Notes under the pieces: generated by a model
Told to the model about the DNA's origin: nothing
The model's input: the letters and a program-made list of their open reading frames with translations, nothing else
The model's database searches: none
In this document: piece after piece, positions 43,019 through 51,663 of the stretch
Position numbering within the stretch: the stretch's first letter is position 1
Layout of the letters: every line of letters begins with the position of its first letter
Source: Paenibacillus zeisoli
GTDB taxonomy: Bacteria; Bacillota; Bacilli; Paenibacillales; Paenibacillaceae
Direction: 5' to 3'
DNA: 64,000 nucleotides
Assembly (NCBI RefSeq): GCF_003994465.1
Contig: NZ_RZNX01000001.1
Span: 1,000,915-1,064,914, forward strand
Program-made: the position numbers and the translations under genes

Positions 43019-43345
43019 TTGGCAAGAGTAGGTGTGTTAACAGAGTTTGATATCGATGCCCATGCTCCAGCCATACTGCTGGTAAAGTTAGAGCCGGAAG
43101 AACGGATTTGGTCTTCGATCATGTATCTAGAGATAACACCGCCATGGGAGTCGTTCGAACCTGAGGAATTTGGGGATGTAACCGGAATTACGGTGCTCCT
43201 GGAGGATCTCATACTGATACCGGGTAAGGCAGATTTCATCGGGATCGACCTCCCACGTATCTACCAACGTCATCAGGCGTTAGATGTTGATCAACTGATC
43301 ATTCGGCTTCAGGATATTGAAGAGGTGCTGAGTGCGTATAATTAA
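43019..43345 (+). CDS. Unknown 108-residue protein co-transcribed with ImmA
   Basis: TTG start 6 bp after the protease stop, with GTGAGG just before. Acidic, about pI below 5 by eye, strand-rich first half (VGVLTEFDIDAHAPAILLVKLEPEERIWSSIMYLEI), helical end. It is the third gene of the control operon. It could be a regulator, a protease adaptor, or a self-protection factor; no family recognised. Confidence 0.7.
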   Translation: MARVGVLTEFDIDAHAPAILLVKLEPEERIWSSIMYLEITPPWESFEPEEFGDVTGITVLLEDLILIPGKADFIGIDLPRIYQRHQALDVDQLIIRLQDIEEVLSAYN

Positions 43346-43363
43346 TGTTCCAAATAACACAAA

Positions 43364-43390
43364 AACGGGAAGAGTTATCCTCTTCCCGGC
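43364..43390. terminator. Bidirectional terminator
   Basis: CGGGAAGAG/CTCTTCCCG hairpin between convergent genes, A-rich on one side. Confidence 0.75.
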
Positions 43391-43405
43391 ATCTTCCAAA
43401 CGCGC

Positions 43406-43564
43406 TTAACGGTGCTCGATCAAATCGATTGTTCCAAGTACAATATGAGCCAAACCAAAACCTAGCACTCCTGTTGCAGCCATTTTGTAACGGCTTCCCA
43501 GCATAGAAGCGGCTGTAGCTGACACTACTGCTCCAAGAACCGTTGGTATCAAGCCTTCACGCAT
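43406..43564 (-). CDS. Small membrane protein, unknown
   Basis: 52 residues from the ATG at 43564, which follows AAGGGGAGTG. Two hydrophobic segments (LIPTVLGAVVSATAASML and ATGVLGFGLAHIVLGTIDLI) with a short basic turn. Not recognised; probably a sporulation- or envelope-related small protein, by size only. Confidence 0.6.
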   Translation of the reverse strand: MREGLIPTVLGAVVSATAASMLGSRYKMAATGVLGFGLAHIVLGTIDLIEHR

Positions 43565-43649
43565 GCCTAACACTCCCCTTAAGTTTGGTTTGAAAGACAC
43601 CGTTTAGTCTGGGTTAAATCAGGCAGATTTATTCATGATCGGGCGAGTT

Positions 43650-44060
43650 CTATCTTGGAGGTAATCGACTGGCTTTTCCACGGCCATATATGATCTTAAG
43701 CTCTTCCATAACAGCAGGCTCCTCGTTCTCAATGCACCACTGACGCAAAGCCTCAATTGCCTTTAGCTTGCCATTGCCTCCATCCCGCCAAGTCAGGAGT
43801 TCTGCCACTTTAATCATAAGAGCTACCAGACTGCTGTTGTCCTGCTTCGTCTTTTCAGCTTTTATTTTATGATATAGAGCCTCCCGCTCCCAATCCAGCA
43901 ATATCTCTTCCCCTATTGTAGGCTTAAGCAGAGAATAGACCTTACTGCATCCCGGACAGCGAACAGCCTCTACTTGTTGGCTTTTGAAGAGCACATTAAT
44001 ATCGTGATTGCAGACCTGACAATTGAACTTCACATTAATCTCAGGTATAGGTTCTTCCAT
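43650..44060 (-). CDS. Zinc-ribbon protein, unknown
   Basis: 136 residues from the ATG at 44060 (GGGGGG 9 bp upstream; a TTG at 44078 is less likely). Two Cys pairs, CQVCN and CPGCSK about 20 residues apart, form a zinc ribbon; the rest is helical (LVALMIKVAELL, LKAIEALRQWCIENEEPAVMEELKIIYG). No family recognised. The 44079-44334 gap upstream is AT-rich and shows nothing. Confidence 0.65.
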   Translation of the reverse strand: MEEPIPEINVKFNCQVCNHDINVLFKSQQVEAVRCPGCSKVYSLLKPTIGEEILLDWEREALYHKIKAEKTKQDNSSLVALMIKVAELLTWRDGGNGKLKAIEALRQWCIENEEPAVMEELKIIYGRGKASRLPPR

Positions 44061-44334
44061 TTCGTATTGGCCCCCCAACTTAGATGAAGAATTCGAGTCA
44101 AAAGTACAATATGTTTACCCAAAACTAGTAACTAGGAATCTTTTTCATCATAAGTTGCAGAAAGAACCTTGATTAAGTAGGCTTATAAAAAAACAATTAT
44201 GTTCAATATTTGGTTATTTTTACTAATCCAATATACCAATAATAACTTCTTACAACAATACCTTTTCACACATTAAACAAAGACGAGCCCTTAGGACCCG
44301 TCTCTGCCTGCTTATTTAACTATGCCGGAGTTGA

Positions 44335-44439
44335 TTAGATGAAAGTACGGGTAATGATCACCAGCAGAATAAAAAGAACCAAAATCACTCCTGTCGAAGT
44401 AAATACAGGATTTGGACGATTAACGTGACATTCACTCAT
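44335..44439 (-). CDS. YjcZ-family sporulation microprotein
   Basis: 34 residues: short polar head MSECHVNRP and a single helix VILVLFILLVIITRTFI. GAGGGGAGGGG precedes the ATG. The helix is nearly identical to that of the 91-residue protein at 27961-28236. YjcZ-type proteins are small forespore/coat proteins of Bacillales. Confidence 0.8.
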   Translation of the reverse strand: MSECHVNRPNPVFTSTGVILVLFILLVIITRTFI

Positions 44440-44646
44440 CGTTGTTCCCCTCCCCTCGATCCCGATTCAAAAGTAATGTATGCTCCAAGTTCAGCCTTTG
44501 CATGGGCATACGGGTAATTCAACTTGAATTAATCTCTGCGTTCCAAGAGTCAACATCGGTCTACAATCATCACGCAAGCTCTTCATCATGGAAATAGGTT
44601 ATTTAAACAGCAAAAAACCCTTGCTCAGCAAGGGTTCTGCACGCTA

Positions 44647-44720
44647 TGGGCCCTGAGGGACTCGAACCCCCGACCAATCGGTTATGAGCCGACCGCTCTA
44701 ACCAACTGAGCTAAGGGCCC
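44647..44720 (-). tRNA. tRNA-Ile2 (CAU anticodon, lysidine type)
   Basis: 74 nt; acceptor GGGCCCT/AGGGCCC, T-loop GGTTCGAGTCC, anticodon loop with CAT. Its body resembles the Bacillus Ile2 tRNA rather than elongator Met, so C34 should be modified by TilS. Confidence 0.85.
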
Positions 44721-44743
44721 TTGTTACCTTTGTGATAAAAGTA

Positions 44744-44817
<74 letters not shown>

Positions 44818-44878
44818 TCAGTAAATAGCGACATCTAATAATATACCTCATGTACATATCCTGAGTCAAGCGGCTGTC

Positions 44879-45043
44879 TTAAAGAATAAATCGAACTCCG
44901 TACTTCCCCCGGCGGGAACGGAATATTTCTATTTCACTTAGATCATCCAGGCCATAGATCCAGCCATCATGCTCAAGCCTGCGAGCCAGGCAGCCTGCTT
45001 GAAATTTAGTTCTGTACAGCTTGTTAAAGTACACCCAACGCAT
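44879..45043 (-). CDS. Small basic protein, unknown (54 residues)
   Basis: Begins MRWVYFNKLYRTKFQ and ends SRRGKYGVRFIL; no signal or membrane segment. AAAGTGAG lies 10 bp upstream of the ATG. Clear protein-like composition and a good ribosome binding site make it better than the overlapping longer frame. Family not recognised. Confidence 0.55.
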   Translation of the reverse strand: MRWVYFNKLYRTKFQAGCLARRLEHDGWIYGLDDLSEIEIFRSRRGKYGVRFIL

Positions 45044-45118
45044 AAATATTCGCTCACTTTCTTTTCAATACTTAGCTCTACCTTTATTATGCCCAGATTG
45101 AACCAAAAAATAGTCGTA

Positions 45119-45157
45119 CAAAAAAACCGCCCTCTGGATAATTCCAAAGGACGGCTG
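45119..45157 (-). terminator. Terminator of the ABC operon
   Basis: CCGTCCTTTGG/CCAGAGGGCGG followed by TTTTTTG on the minus strand. Confidence 0.8.
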
Positions 45158-45200
45158 AAATACAGTCATGATTATTTAAGACGGCTAGTTCACAGTTCAT

Positions 45201-46709
45201 TTACCCTTTTGTGGCGGCTCCATCGGTCGGTGGGATAAATGGCGTTCCGTCAGGCTGGAACTGTGTTTTTGGATTCTTTTTGATCTCCTGAAGCATCTCA
45301 TTCCCTTTCTTCTCCCAAGCCTGAAGCGCTTCTTTTGGCGTCTTCTTATTGTCAATGACCTCTTGGATGAAGTTTTGTCCTACCATAGTAACTCCATAGA
45401 TTCCCGGCTTCTCGGTTTGCAGCTTCTCGTCATTTGAGTTCACAGGAGGAATGGGCTTCAGCTTATAGAAAGCAGCCACATTATAATTAAGTCCACTCAC
45501 GGGCTTGATAAAAGATTTGCGGGATACCATCTCATAGCTTGTGCTTCTTGCTTTAATCTTGGCCCACTCTGGTCCATTCAGAAATTTAATGAAATCCCAT
45601 GCCGTATCCGGATTCGGCGCACTTGCATTGATGGACATATAATTGCCAAGGTAGATGTCCCCACCAATGCCAGGCTTCTCCGGATGTGTAGGGATAGTTA
45701 CAACATCCCAGTCAAAGGCTTTAACCTTCTTGTTCGTCTTCGCAGCCTCACTCATTCCAGTCAACTCGGTAACCAGGCCAATATCGCCTAAAACCATTGC
45801 CGTTTTGCCAGATTTAAAGACATCATTGTCAATTGGATTATACGTCTGATTTTGCTGCGGATTGTTCATTTGCGCATTCTCATATAAAATCTTATCTTTT
45901 CTGAGCTGTACAATTGTACTAATGACCTTTTCCCACTGAGGTGTATTTACCGTCATTTTTTCCGCTTTTTCATCAAAGAACCTTAATTGCAGCGGTTGAC
46001 TGTATTTGAACACATCGTCACTCGCAGTAGCACCGTTATAACGATTAAATGCAAAACCATAGATCCGGTCTTTCCCTTGACCTTTAGCTACACGTCTAGC
46101 CAAATTAAACACATCGTCATAAGTCATCCCGTCTTTAGGCACATCTACACCGGCATCCTTAAAAATCTTCTTATTATAAAAGAGAGCGGAAGGCATAAAA
46201 GTTGGTGCCAGGGCATAGATGTTGTTATTTCCCATCTGCTTAATCCCATCGATAACAGAAGGAACGATATCTGAAGTATCAAACTTATCTTCTTGTATCA
46301 TCGGGTCCAGCTGCTTAAGCAAGTTCTCATCAATTAATTTCTTCAAGCTGTTCGTATCGGAGACAATCACATCAACAGGGTTGCTGCCAGTCATAAGCTT
46401 TTTCAAGCTCTTCAAGGTATCCGGCGGCTGATAATTCTGCATATCACTATATTGGTATTGATCATTGTTAATTGCAGGCACAATTTCTACAGTGACATTT
46501 GGATGAGTGTATTCATATACATCTGTAAACTGCTGCCTGAAGTATTGATCACTCCCCCCACCGCCATACAGCATTCCTATACGAAGCACCTTGGGCTCAT
46601 TGCTTTCCTTCGCCTTATCCCCCGAACAGCCTGCGATCATCCCTGTCAGCATAATGGCAGCGAGACTTGTTGCAAGAATTTTGTACGTCTTACCAAACCG
46701 TTTTCTCAA
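45201..46709 (-). CDS. Extracellular solute-binding lipoprotein (family 1) in the MacB-like operon
   Basis: 502 residues, TTG start overlapping the stop of the upstream ATPase gene (TTGA), AAGGAGGA in place. Lipobox MIAGC; then a family 1 binding fold (VLRIGMLYGGGGSDQYFRQQFTDVYEYTHPNVTVEIV; YALAPTFMPSALFYNKKIF; AWDFIKFLNGPEWAK) as in sugar importers. Finding this behind an FtsX-type exporter operon without sugar permeases is odd: it may sense or deliver a ligand to the complex. Confidence 0.88.
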   Translation of the reverse strand: MRKRFGKTYKILATSLAAIMLTGMIAGCSGDKAKESNEPKVLRIGMLYGGGGSDQYFRQQFTDVYEYTHPNVTVEIVPAINNDQYQYSDMQNYQPPDTLKSLKKLMTGSNPVDVIVSDTNSLKKLIDENLLKQLDPMIQEDKFDTSDIVPSVIDGIKQMGNNNIYALAPTFMPSALFYNKKIFKDAGVDVPKDGMTYDDVFNLARRVAKGQGKDRIYGFAFNRYNGATASDDVFKYSQPLQLRFFDEKAEKMTVNTPQWEKVISTIVQLRKDKILYENAQMNNPQQNQTYNPIDNDVFKSGKTAMVLGDIGLVTELTGMSEAAKTNKKVKAFDWDVVTIPTHPEKPGIGGDIYLGNYMSINASAPNPDTAWDFIKFLNGPEWAKIKARSTSYEMVSRKSFIKPVSGLNYNVAAFYKLKPIPPVNSNDEKLQTEKPGIYGVTMVGQNFIQEVIDNKKTPKEALQAWEKKGNEMLQEIKKNPKTQFQPDGTPFIPPTDGAATKG

Positions 46710-47602
46710 GATTCTTCCTCCTTAATTAATTTGGGTGGCGTAATGACAATCTTCCCTCCATCGAATTCCATGGTGGCTCTTCCCCCAATTCCAAGTGCCT
46801 CCAGGTATTCTTTGGGAACTTGCAGTCTACCTACCCTGTCAACAACAACGAATGCTTCATGAACTTCCTGAAGTCCGCCTTGCTTGCCAAATCCACCATC
46901 TTCAGAAGCCATGTCAAGCCCCGGGTTCCTCCTAACGAACTCTGTGCTTGTAAGTCCGTCACGTATCGCAACAACCCGGTCAACTTTGCTTGCAAGCGTT
47001 AGGTCATGCGTAACGATGACTATTGTAAGACCAATCTCCCGATTGATCCGGCGGAATATTTCCATAATCTGATCCGAAGTGCGGGTATCTACCGAACCGG
47101 TGGGCTCATCAGCCAGAAGGAGCTTCGGACGATTAGACAGTCCGATCGCAATGGCTACACGCTGCTGCTCTCCACCGGATAACTGCTGCAGCTTGTTATG
47201 CATCCGCTCTTTCAGACCAACCCATTCCAGCAGCTGCTTCGCATAAGCACGGTCAACCTTGCCGCTAAGCATCATAGGCATCTCGACGTTTTCCAGAGCC
47301 GTCAAGTAGGGCAGCAAATTCCTTGCATTATTCTGCCAAATGAAGCCGACCGTGCTTCTCTTGTACTGAACCAGTTCACTATCATTAACTTTGAGAAGAT
47401 CCCATTCACCCACCCTAACCTGACCTGCAGAAGGGTGATCGAGGCCTCCAAGTATATTAAGAAGGGTTGATTTGCCGCTGCCGCTGTTTCCGATAATCGC
47501 CATCATCTCTCCGTCTTCAACCGTTAAATTGAGACCCTGCAGCGCAACAACCTCGATATCTTTGGTCTTGAAAATTTTGACTAAACCTTCACAGTGAATC
47601 AC
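46706..47602 (-). CDS. MacB/LolD-type ATPase with C-terminal AbrB-like domain
   Basis: 298 residues, GTG start. ATPase: Walker A GNSGSGKST, WQNNARNLLPYLTALENVEMPM, signature LSGGEQQRVAI, Walker B LLLADEPTGSVD, VTHDLTLA. After residue about 245 it has an extra domain, EAFVVVDRVGRLQVPKEYLEALGIGGRATMEFDGGKIVIT, matching the SpoVT/AbrB swapped-hairpin pattern (GRLQVPKE like GRVVIPIE). The domain may dimerise the ATPase or bind DNA. Confidence 0.85.
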   Translation of the reverse strand: MIHCEGLVKIFKTKDIEVVALQGLNLTVEDGEMMAIIGNSGSGKSTLLNILGGLDHPSAGQVRVGEWDLLKVNDSELVQYKRSTVGFIWQNNARNLLPYLTALENVEMPMMLSGKVDRAYAKQLLEWVGLKERMHNKLQQLSGGEQQRVAIAIGLSNRPKLLLADEPTGSVDTRTSDQIMEIFRRINREIGLTIVIVTHDLTLASKVDRVVAIRDGLTSTEFVRRNPGLDMASEDGGFGKQGGLQEVHEAFVVVDRVGRLQVPKEYLEALGIGGRATMEFDGGKIVITPPKLIKEEES

Positions 47603-47605
47603 GCT

Positions 47606-50506
47606 TTATCTCTCCTCTCCAAGCTTTACCGCCTGATGTACTTTCAGCCGGCGGATCTGCCACAGCAGTAAGCCTGCACCCATAAGAAGCATAAATGCTA
47701 CGACCAGATACAACTGCTGCGTATCCTTGGCATCAAATACAATCCGGAACGGCGGAACTTGGGAGGTCACGTTGTCTGCCGTCTGGAGAAAAGGAAGATA
47801 TAATCGTCCGGCTAGCTTGCCGATTGCGATTCCGAGCACAATGGACAGACCCGCTGTTAAGATCTGCTCTGCCAAGAGCATAGTGGTTAACTGTCTTCTT
47901 GATAACCCCATTGCCCTTAATATCCCGAATTGAACTACTCGTCCCGAAAGATTAAAGAACCAGAACAGAATGTATCCGATTAATGATACAATCACCGATA
48001 CAAGGAAACCGAGACTTAAGATTCCGAATACCCCGCCTCGGGTTGGCAGCTTACTTTGGGTAACCAGTTCGGTTCTAACATCTTTAATCTTCGATATCGC
48101 AATATCTTCCTCGGATAGTTTGTTATAGATCGGTGCTACCTTGGCCCCAGGCTTCATCTTCAGCCATACCTCATAAGGAATCATAGGGAGCTGGTCATAA
48201 ATATAATCCAGATTGGCAATGACAAAAGGTGCTTGATCCGGATACAGATTCGGCCAGTAAGGGATAATTCCGTAGACAGCGAAATCAATCGTCTGATCAT
48301 CAATCGATACCGTGAAGGTATCCCCCGGCTTCAGCTTATATTTGTCTGCCAAGTTCGTTGGAATCAAAGCTGCTGCCTCATATTGTCCAAGCAAGTTCAG
48401 GTATTTAAAAGGGTGTGCTGGGAACAGATCATTCCGGAACCAGGCTACTTTGGAGAAATCAACGTTATCGATCCCCATAATCCGTCCCTGCCCAGCGGAC
48501 TGCCCGGAGACCACGATATTTCCTTTGGTCTGAAGAACTCTGGCTGCATTCTCTACACCCGGCAGGGTACGGAATACTTCAAATGGTGGCTCAGAATAGA
48601 CGATCTTTGCATTTTTCTGCTGGCCACCCGGTCCTGCACCACCTCCCTGAGCTCCCCCACCTCCGCCTTGAATTCCTCCTCCTTGCATGCCGCCCTGGGC
48701 TCCACCTGAATTCCCATTCCCACTTGTATTGGGCGTAATCTCAGGGGTACCTGTCCACTGCGTCTCGACAATAACATCCGTGCCGTAGCTGTATAGTGTG
48801 CGTTCAGTGGAATTCAGATCAATCGTTCTAGCTGCGGATGCATTATATACGCCAAGACCTAATGTGAGCACCAGCAGGATCATTAGCGGGTAATAGGATA
48901 AGGATGAACGAGACAGCTGGGTAAGACTCAAATAGGATGACACGGGCAGCCAGCGCTTTCCTGCCCAGCCGATGAATTTCAGCAGCCATGGGAATATTCT
49001 CAGGAAGAACAGCCCTATAGCGAAGATCGCAATTGCAGGCACGAAGAACAGAAAAGGCTGAATTTGCAGCTGGTCCGTCGTTAAGCCTGTTGTAAAAGTA
49101 AGCATCTGCCGTTCATTAAATAAATAGTAGCCGTAACCCGCTACACCAAGCAGGACAACATCCAGGAACCAGCGCTGCCAGAATGGACTACGGTCTGCTC
49201 TGGCCTGCTTCCTCTTCGCATTCACAATAGATGACCTTGCATAAGAGATAGCCGGAATCAATGTTGATAATATCGCTAATATGACTGCCCCTGCTCCAAG
49301 CAGGAGAGCATCGGTACCTAATCCAACGGGAATCGACTTCCGGTCAACGAACTCCAGGAACCCGTTCGCTGAGCCTATTGATTTCGACATGAACCAGCCT
49401 AGAAGCGGTCCCAGAATCATCGAAATCGTGCCCAGTATAACGCTCTCCATCAGGTAGATCATAATGATCTGCCTGGTTGATGCTCCCCGGCTGCGAAGTA
49501 CAGCAATATCGCTCTGCTGCTTGTCAAGCGCCTGCCGCGCGTTCATCACGATATAATAAAAGACCATGGCGATCATCGGTGCGGCTAGAGTGAACAGCAT
49601 CGTCTGAAGCTGCAGGCTTTGGGTGCGGAAGCTGCTGAGCAGCTCCCCAAAGGATATCGTAACTTTGGTATTCTTCAGCTTCTGGTACAGCTCGGTATTG
49701 AGTCGATCCAATGAACTTGATAAAGCGGCTATTTGGCTGGTCTTGATATCACTAAGGTCAAAAGCATAGTACCAGCTTGAGTTGTTTAGAGGGACGTTCT
49801 GATCCTTGAGTATGCCTTCGTTAAAAGCAGATTCGCTTGTATACAGGTTATTGGCTATGGCTTCAAAGCCCTGTACCCAATAAGGATCGGTCTCTTTACT
49901 TGGTTTGAAAGAACCCACAATTTGCACACGAAGCGTTATATCCAGTCCACTGTATATCGGGTAATTCAGAATATCTCCTACATGGAGATCGTTCTGATAC
50001 ATGCCATCCTCCAGCATGACCACCTCAACAATGCCATCACTTCGCTTATCACCGGGCAGCCTGCCTTTAGTGATCTCTGTCTGATCCTTAAGACCGCTCA
50101 TTGCAGCCAATGTCATCGACCGGGTTCGGCTGGCATCGACCTTGGAGGGATCCTCCGGGTATACCTCGGTGCCCCGAATAGAACGGGTATTCACATAGGC
50201 CTTGTACGGGAACGGAATTTCCTTTGGTATGTCTTGTTTTATGTACTTGTCCACCGCTTGCAGGCCGGGCTGATCTGTCTTTTCTCCTCCAGCAGCCTGA
50301 TAAGTCATGAGAAGAGATCCGGCTGGAAGACCTGTGCTCTTCTCTTGAAGCGTCCGGGCAACGACTCGTTTGAGGGCACCATCGGAATACATCGGAATGC
50401 TCACCGTAAATGACACCGCCACGATCAGTCCGAGCAGTGTGCTGAGGGTCAGCCACCTTGTATTCCACATTTTACGGAATAAGAATCGAACCAGCGGCAT
50501 CCCCAT
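47606..50506 (-). CDS. FtsX/MacB-type ABC permease with Gly-rich external insertion
   Basis: 966 residues. N-terminal helix, long external domain (about 40-300), three helices (about 305-430), three more (about 450-560), a second external domain, and three C-terminal helices (about 840-955). Both FtsX modules are recognisable (AVLRSRGASTRQIIMIYLMESVILG; FGILRAMGLSRRQLTTMLLAEQ). Residues about 594-630 are almost pure Gly/Gln. These proteins move lipids, peptides or drugs by mechanotransmission. Start overlaps the adaptor's stop. Confidence 0.9.
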   Translation of the reverse strand: MGMPLVRFLFRKMWNTRWLTLSTLLGLIVAVSFTVSIPMYSDGALKRVVARTLQEKSTGLPAGSLLMTYQAAGGEKTDQPGLQAVDKYIKQDIPKEIPFPYKAYVNTRSIRGTEVYPEDPSKVDASRTRSMTLAAMSGLKDQTEITKGRLPGDKRSDGIVEVVMLEDGMYQNDLHVGDILNYPIYSGLDITLRVQIVGSFKPSKETDPYWVQGFEAIANNLYTSESAFNEGILKDQNVPLNNSSWYYAFDLSDIKTSQIAALSSSLDRLNTELYQKLKNTKVTISFGELLSSFRTQSLQLQTMLFTLAAPMIAMVFYYIVMNARQALDKQQSDIAVLRSRGASTRQIIMIYLMESVILGTISMILGPLLGWFMSKSIGSANGFLEFVDRKSIPVGLGTDALLLGAGAVILAILSTLIPAISYARSSIVNAKRKQARADRSPFWQRWFLDVVLLGVAGYGYYLFNERQMLTFTTGLTTDQLQIQPFLFFVPAIAIFAIGLFFLRIFPWLLKFIGWAGKRWLPVSSYLSLTQLSRSSLSYYPLMILLVLTLGLGVYNASAARTIDLNSTERTLYSYGTDVIVETQWTGTPEITPNTSGNGNSGGAQGGMQGGGIQGGGGGAQGGGAGPGGQQKNAKIVYSEPPFEVFRTLPGVENAARVLQTKGNIVVSGQSAGQGRIMGIDNVDFSKVAWFRNDLFPAHPFKYLNLLGQYEAAALIPTNLADKYKLKPGDTFTVSIDDQTIDFAVYGIIPYWPNLYPDQAPFVIANLDYIYDQLPMIPYEVWLKMKPGAKVAPIYNKLSEEDIAISKIKDVRTELVTQSKLPTRGGVFGILSLGFLVSVIVSLIGYILFWFFNLSGRVVQFGILRAMGLSRRQLTTMLLAEQILTAGLSIVLGIAIGKLAGRLYLPFLQTADNVTSQVPPFRIVFDAKDTQQLYLVVAFMLLMGAGLLLWQIRRLKVHQAVKLGEER

Positions 50507-51663
50507 TAGCGGCCCACAACTTTCTGTCCTACGGTGAGTCCTTTTTTAATCTCAACATCTGTTGATCTCTGCTCGCCCACTTCGACGTCCACTTCCCGCT
50601 TGCTGCCGTCATCTTCTACAACCTGCACATAACTGCGGGAGCCCGTTGTACGCAGGGCAGAGATCGGAATAACAATGACATTCTCCCTCTTGGAAGTGGA
50701 TACTGTAACACTAAGCTGGGTGCCTCGTTCGATTCCTTTCGGATATTTGTCCAGTTGAATAATCATGTATTGATCAAGGCTTTGCTTCTTCGGAGGTGTG
50801 GTAGTGCCTCCATTTCCATTAGCTCCTCCGCTGCCGCCTCCCCCATTGCCGCCCGAGCTGCCTCCATTGTCACTGGCTCGCTCCAAAGCACTTGCACTGG
50901 GTAGAACTTTGATCTTGCCGCTGATCTCTCCAATCTTATTAATGTCAACCTTGGCTGGCATTCCTACCACCAGCTTCTCTAAATCTTCCTTCTGGATATT
51001 GGCGGCAACAACGAGATTGGACGTATCTGCAATAACGGCAATTGTATCATAGGACTTAATCATGGCTCCCTTATCCACATTCACTGAGGTTACTGTGCCT
51101 GAGAATGGGGCTGTTAGGACTGCTCTTGAGATCTGATCCTTGAGATCCGCCAGCTCTTGGCGGGCTTTCTCGAATTGGAGCTTCTTCGTTTCGAATTCGA
51201 TCGGGTCTTTCTCATCCTGTGTTCGAAGCGCTTCTTTCATGGTGACTTCCTGCGATCGGATATCTAGCTCCTTATCCCGTACGCTTTTCTGAAGCTCTTC
51301 TGTATCCAGTGTGGCAATAACGGCCCCCTTCTTCACCTTGTCACCAAGCTTGATGTTCAATTCCTTGAGATGAAGCGAAAGTGTATCACCAAGTGTAAAA
51401 TACACCGGTTCCTCCCGCTGGCTAAGAAACTGCCCGCTGCTTTGAACCGTCGTCTCAAACGTATCTGACGTAACCTCGTATTCAGGTTTCTTGGAAATCT
51501 TGGGAGCCTGAATCGTGGGCAATACCTCTTCCTCCTGCTCCTTGGGCAGCAGCCCGCAGCCCGAAGAGGCAAGAACGTTCACACATAATGCAGCAATGCC
51601 GAGACTTCGACCCCAATTCCCCCTGTTCCTAGACAAATTTTCCATCCACCATTTCGTAAACAT
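50506..51663 (-). CDS. HlyD/MacA-type periplasmic adaptor-like protein
   Basis: 385 residues. N-terminal lipoprotein-like signal ending SSGCG, then lipoyl halves (LNIKLGDKVKKGAVIATLDTEEL; ISRAVLTAPFSGTVTSVNVDKGAMI), a coiled coil between them and beta-barrel domains. A Gly/Asn/Ser-rich insertion (about 264-285) lies where the barrel faces the permease. Its 3' end touches the permease gene and its 5' end overlaps ATPase 1 by 35 bp. Confidence 0.88.
   Translation of the reverse strand: MFTKWWMENLSRNRGNWGRSLGIAALCVNVLASSGCGLLPKEQEEEVLPTIQAPKISKKPEYEVTSDTFETTVQSSGQFLSQREEPVYFTLGDTLSLHLKELNIKLGDKVKKGAVIATLDTEELQKSVRDKELDIRSQEVTMKEALRTQDEKDPIEFETKKLQFEKARQELADLKDQISRAVLTAPFSGTVTSVNVDKGAMIKSYDTIAVIADTSNLVVAANIQKEDLEKLVVGMPAKVDINKIGEISGKIKVLPSASALERASDNGGSSGGNGGGGSGGANGNGGTTTPPKKQSLDQYMIIQLDKYPKGIERGTQLSVTVSTSKRENVIVIPISALRTTGSRSYVQVVEDDGSKREVDVEVGEQRSTDVEIKKGLTVGQKVVGR

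Larger units (their letters stand above)
28356..43345. mobile_element. Contractile phage-tail-like (tailocin) locus, PBSX/xkd type, without head genes
   Basis: A contiguous set of tail terminator, sheath, tube, chaperone, tape measure, hub, baseplate, fibre and lysis genes on the minus strand, headed by an activator and a divergent XRE/ImmA pair. No terminase, portal, protease, capsid, head-tail connector, integrase or replication gene is present, and no flanking attachment repeats were seen. The set therefore should make a headless contractile particle released by lysis. Confidence 0.85.

Noticed and set aside
28356..43345. Complete prophage
   Set aside because: No integrase, replication, packaging or head genes, and no attachment repeats at the ends.
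44938..45147. 69-codon minus frame
   Set aside because: Overlaps the better 54-residue frame at 44879-45043, which has a proper ribosome binding site.
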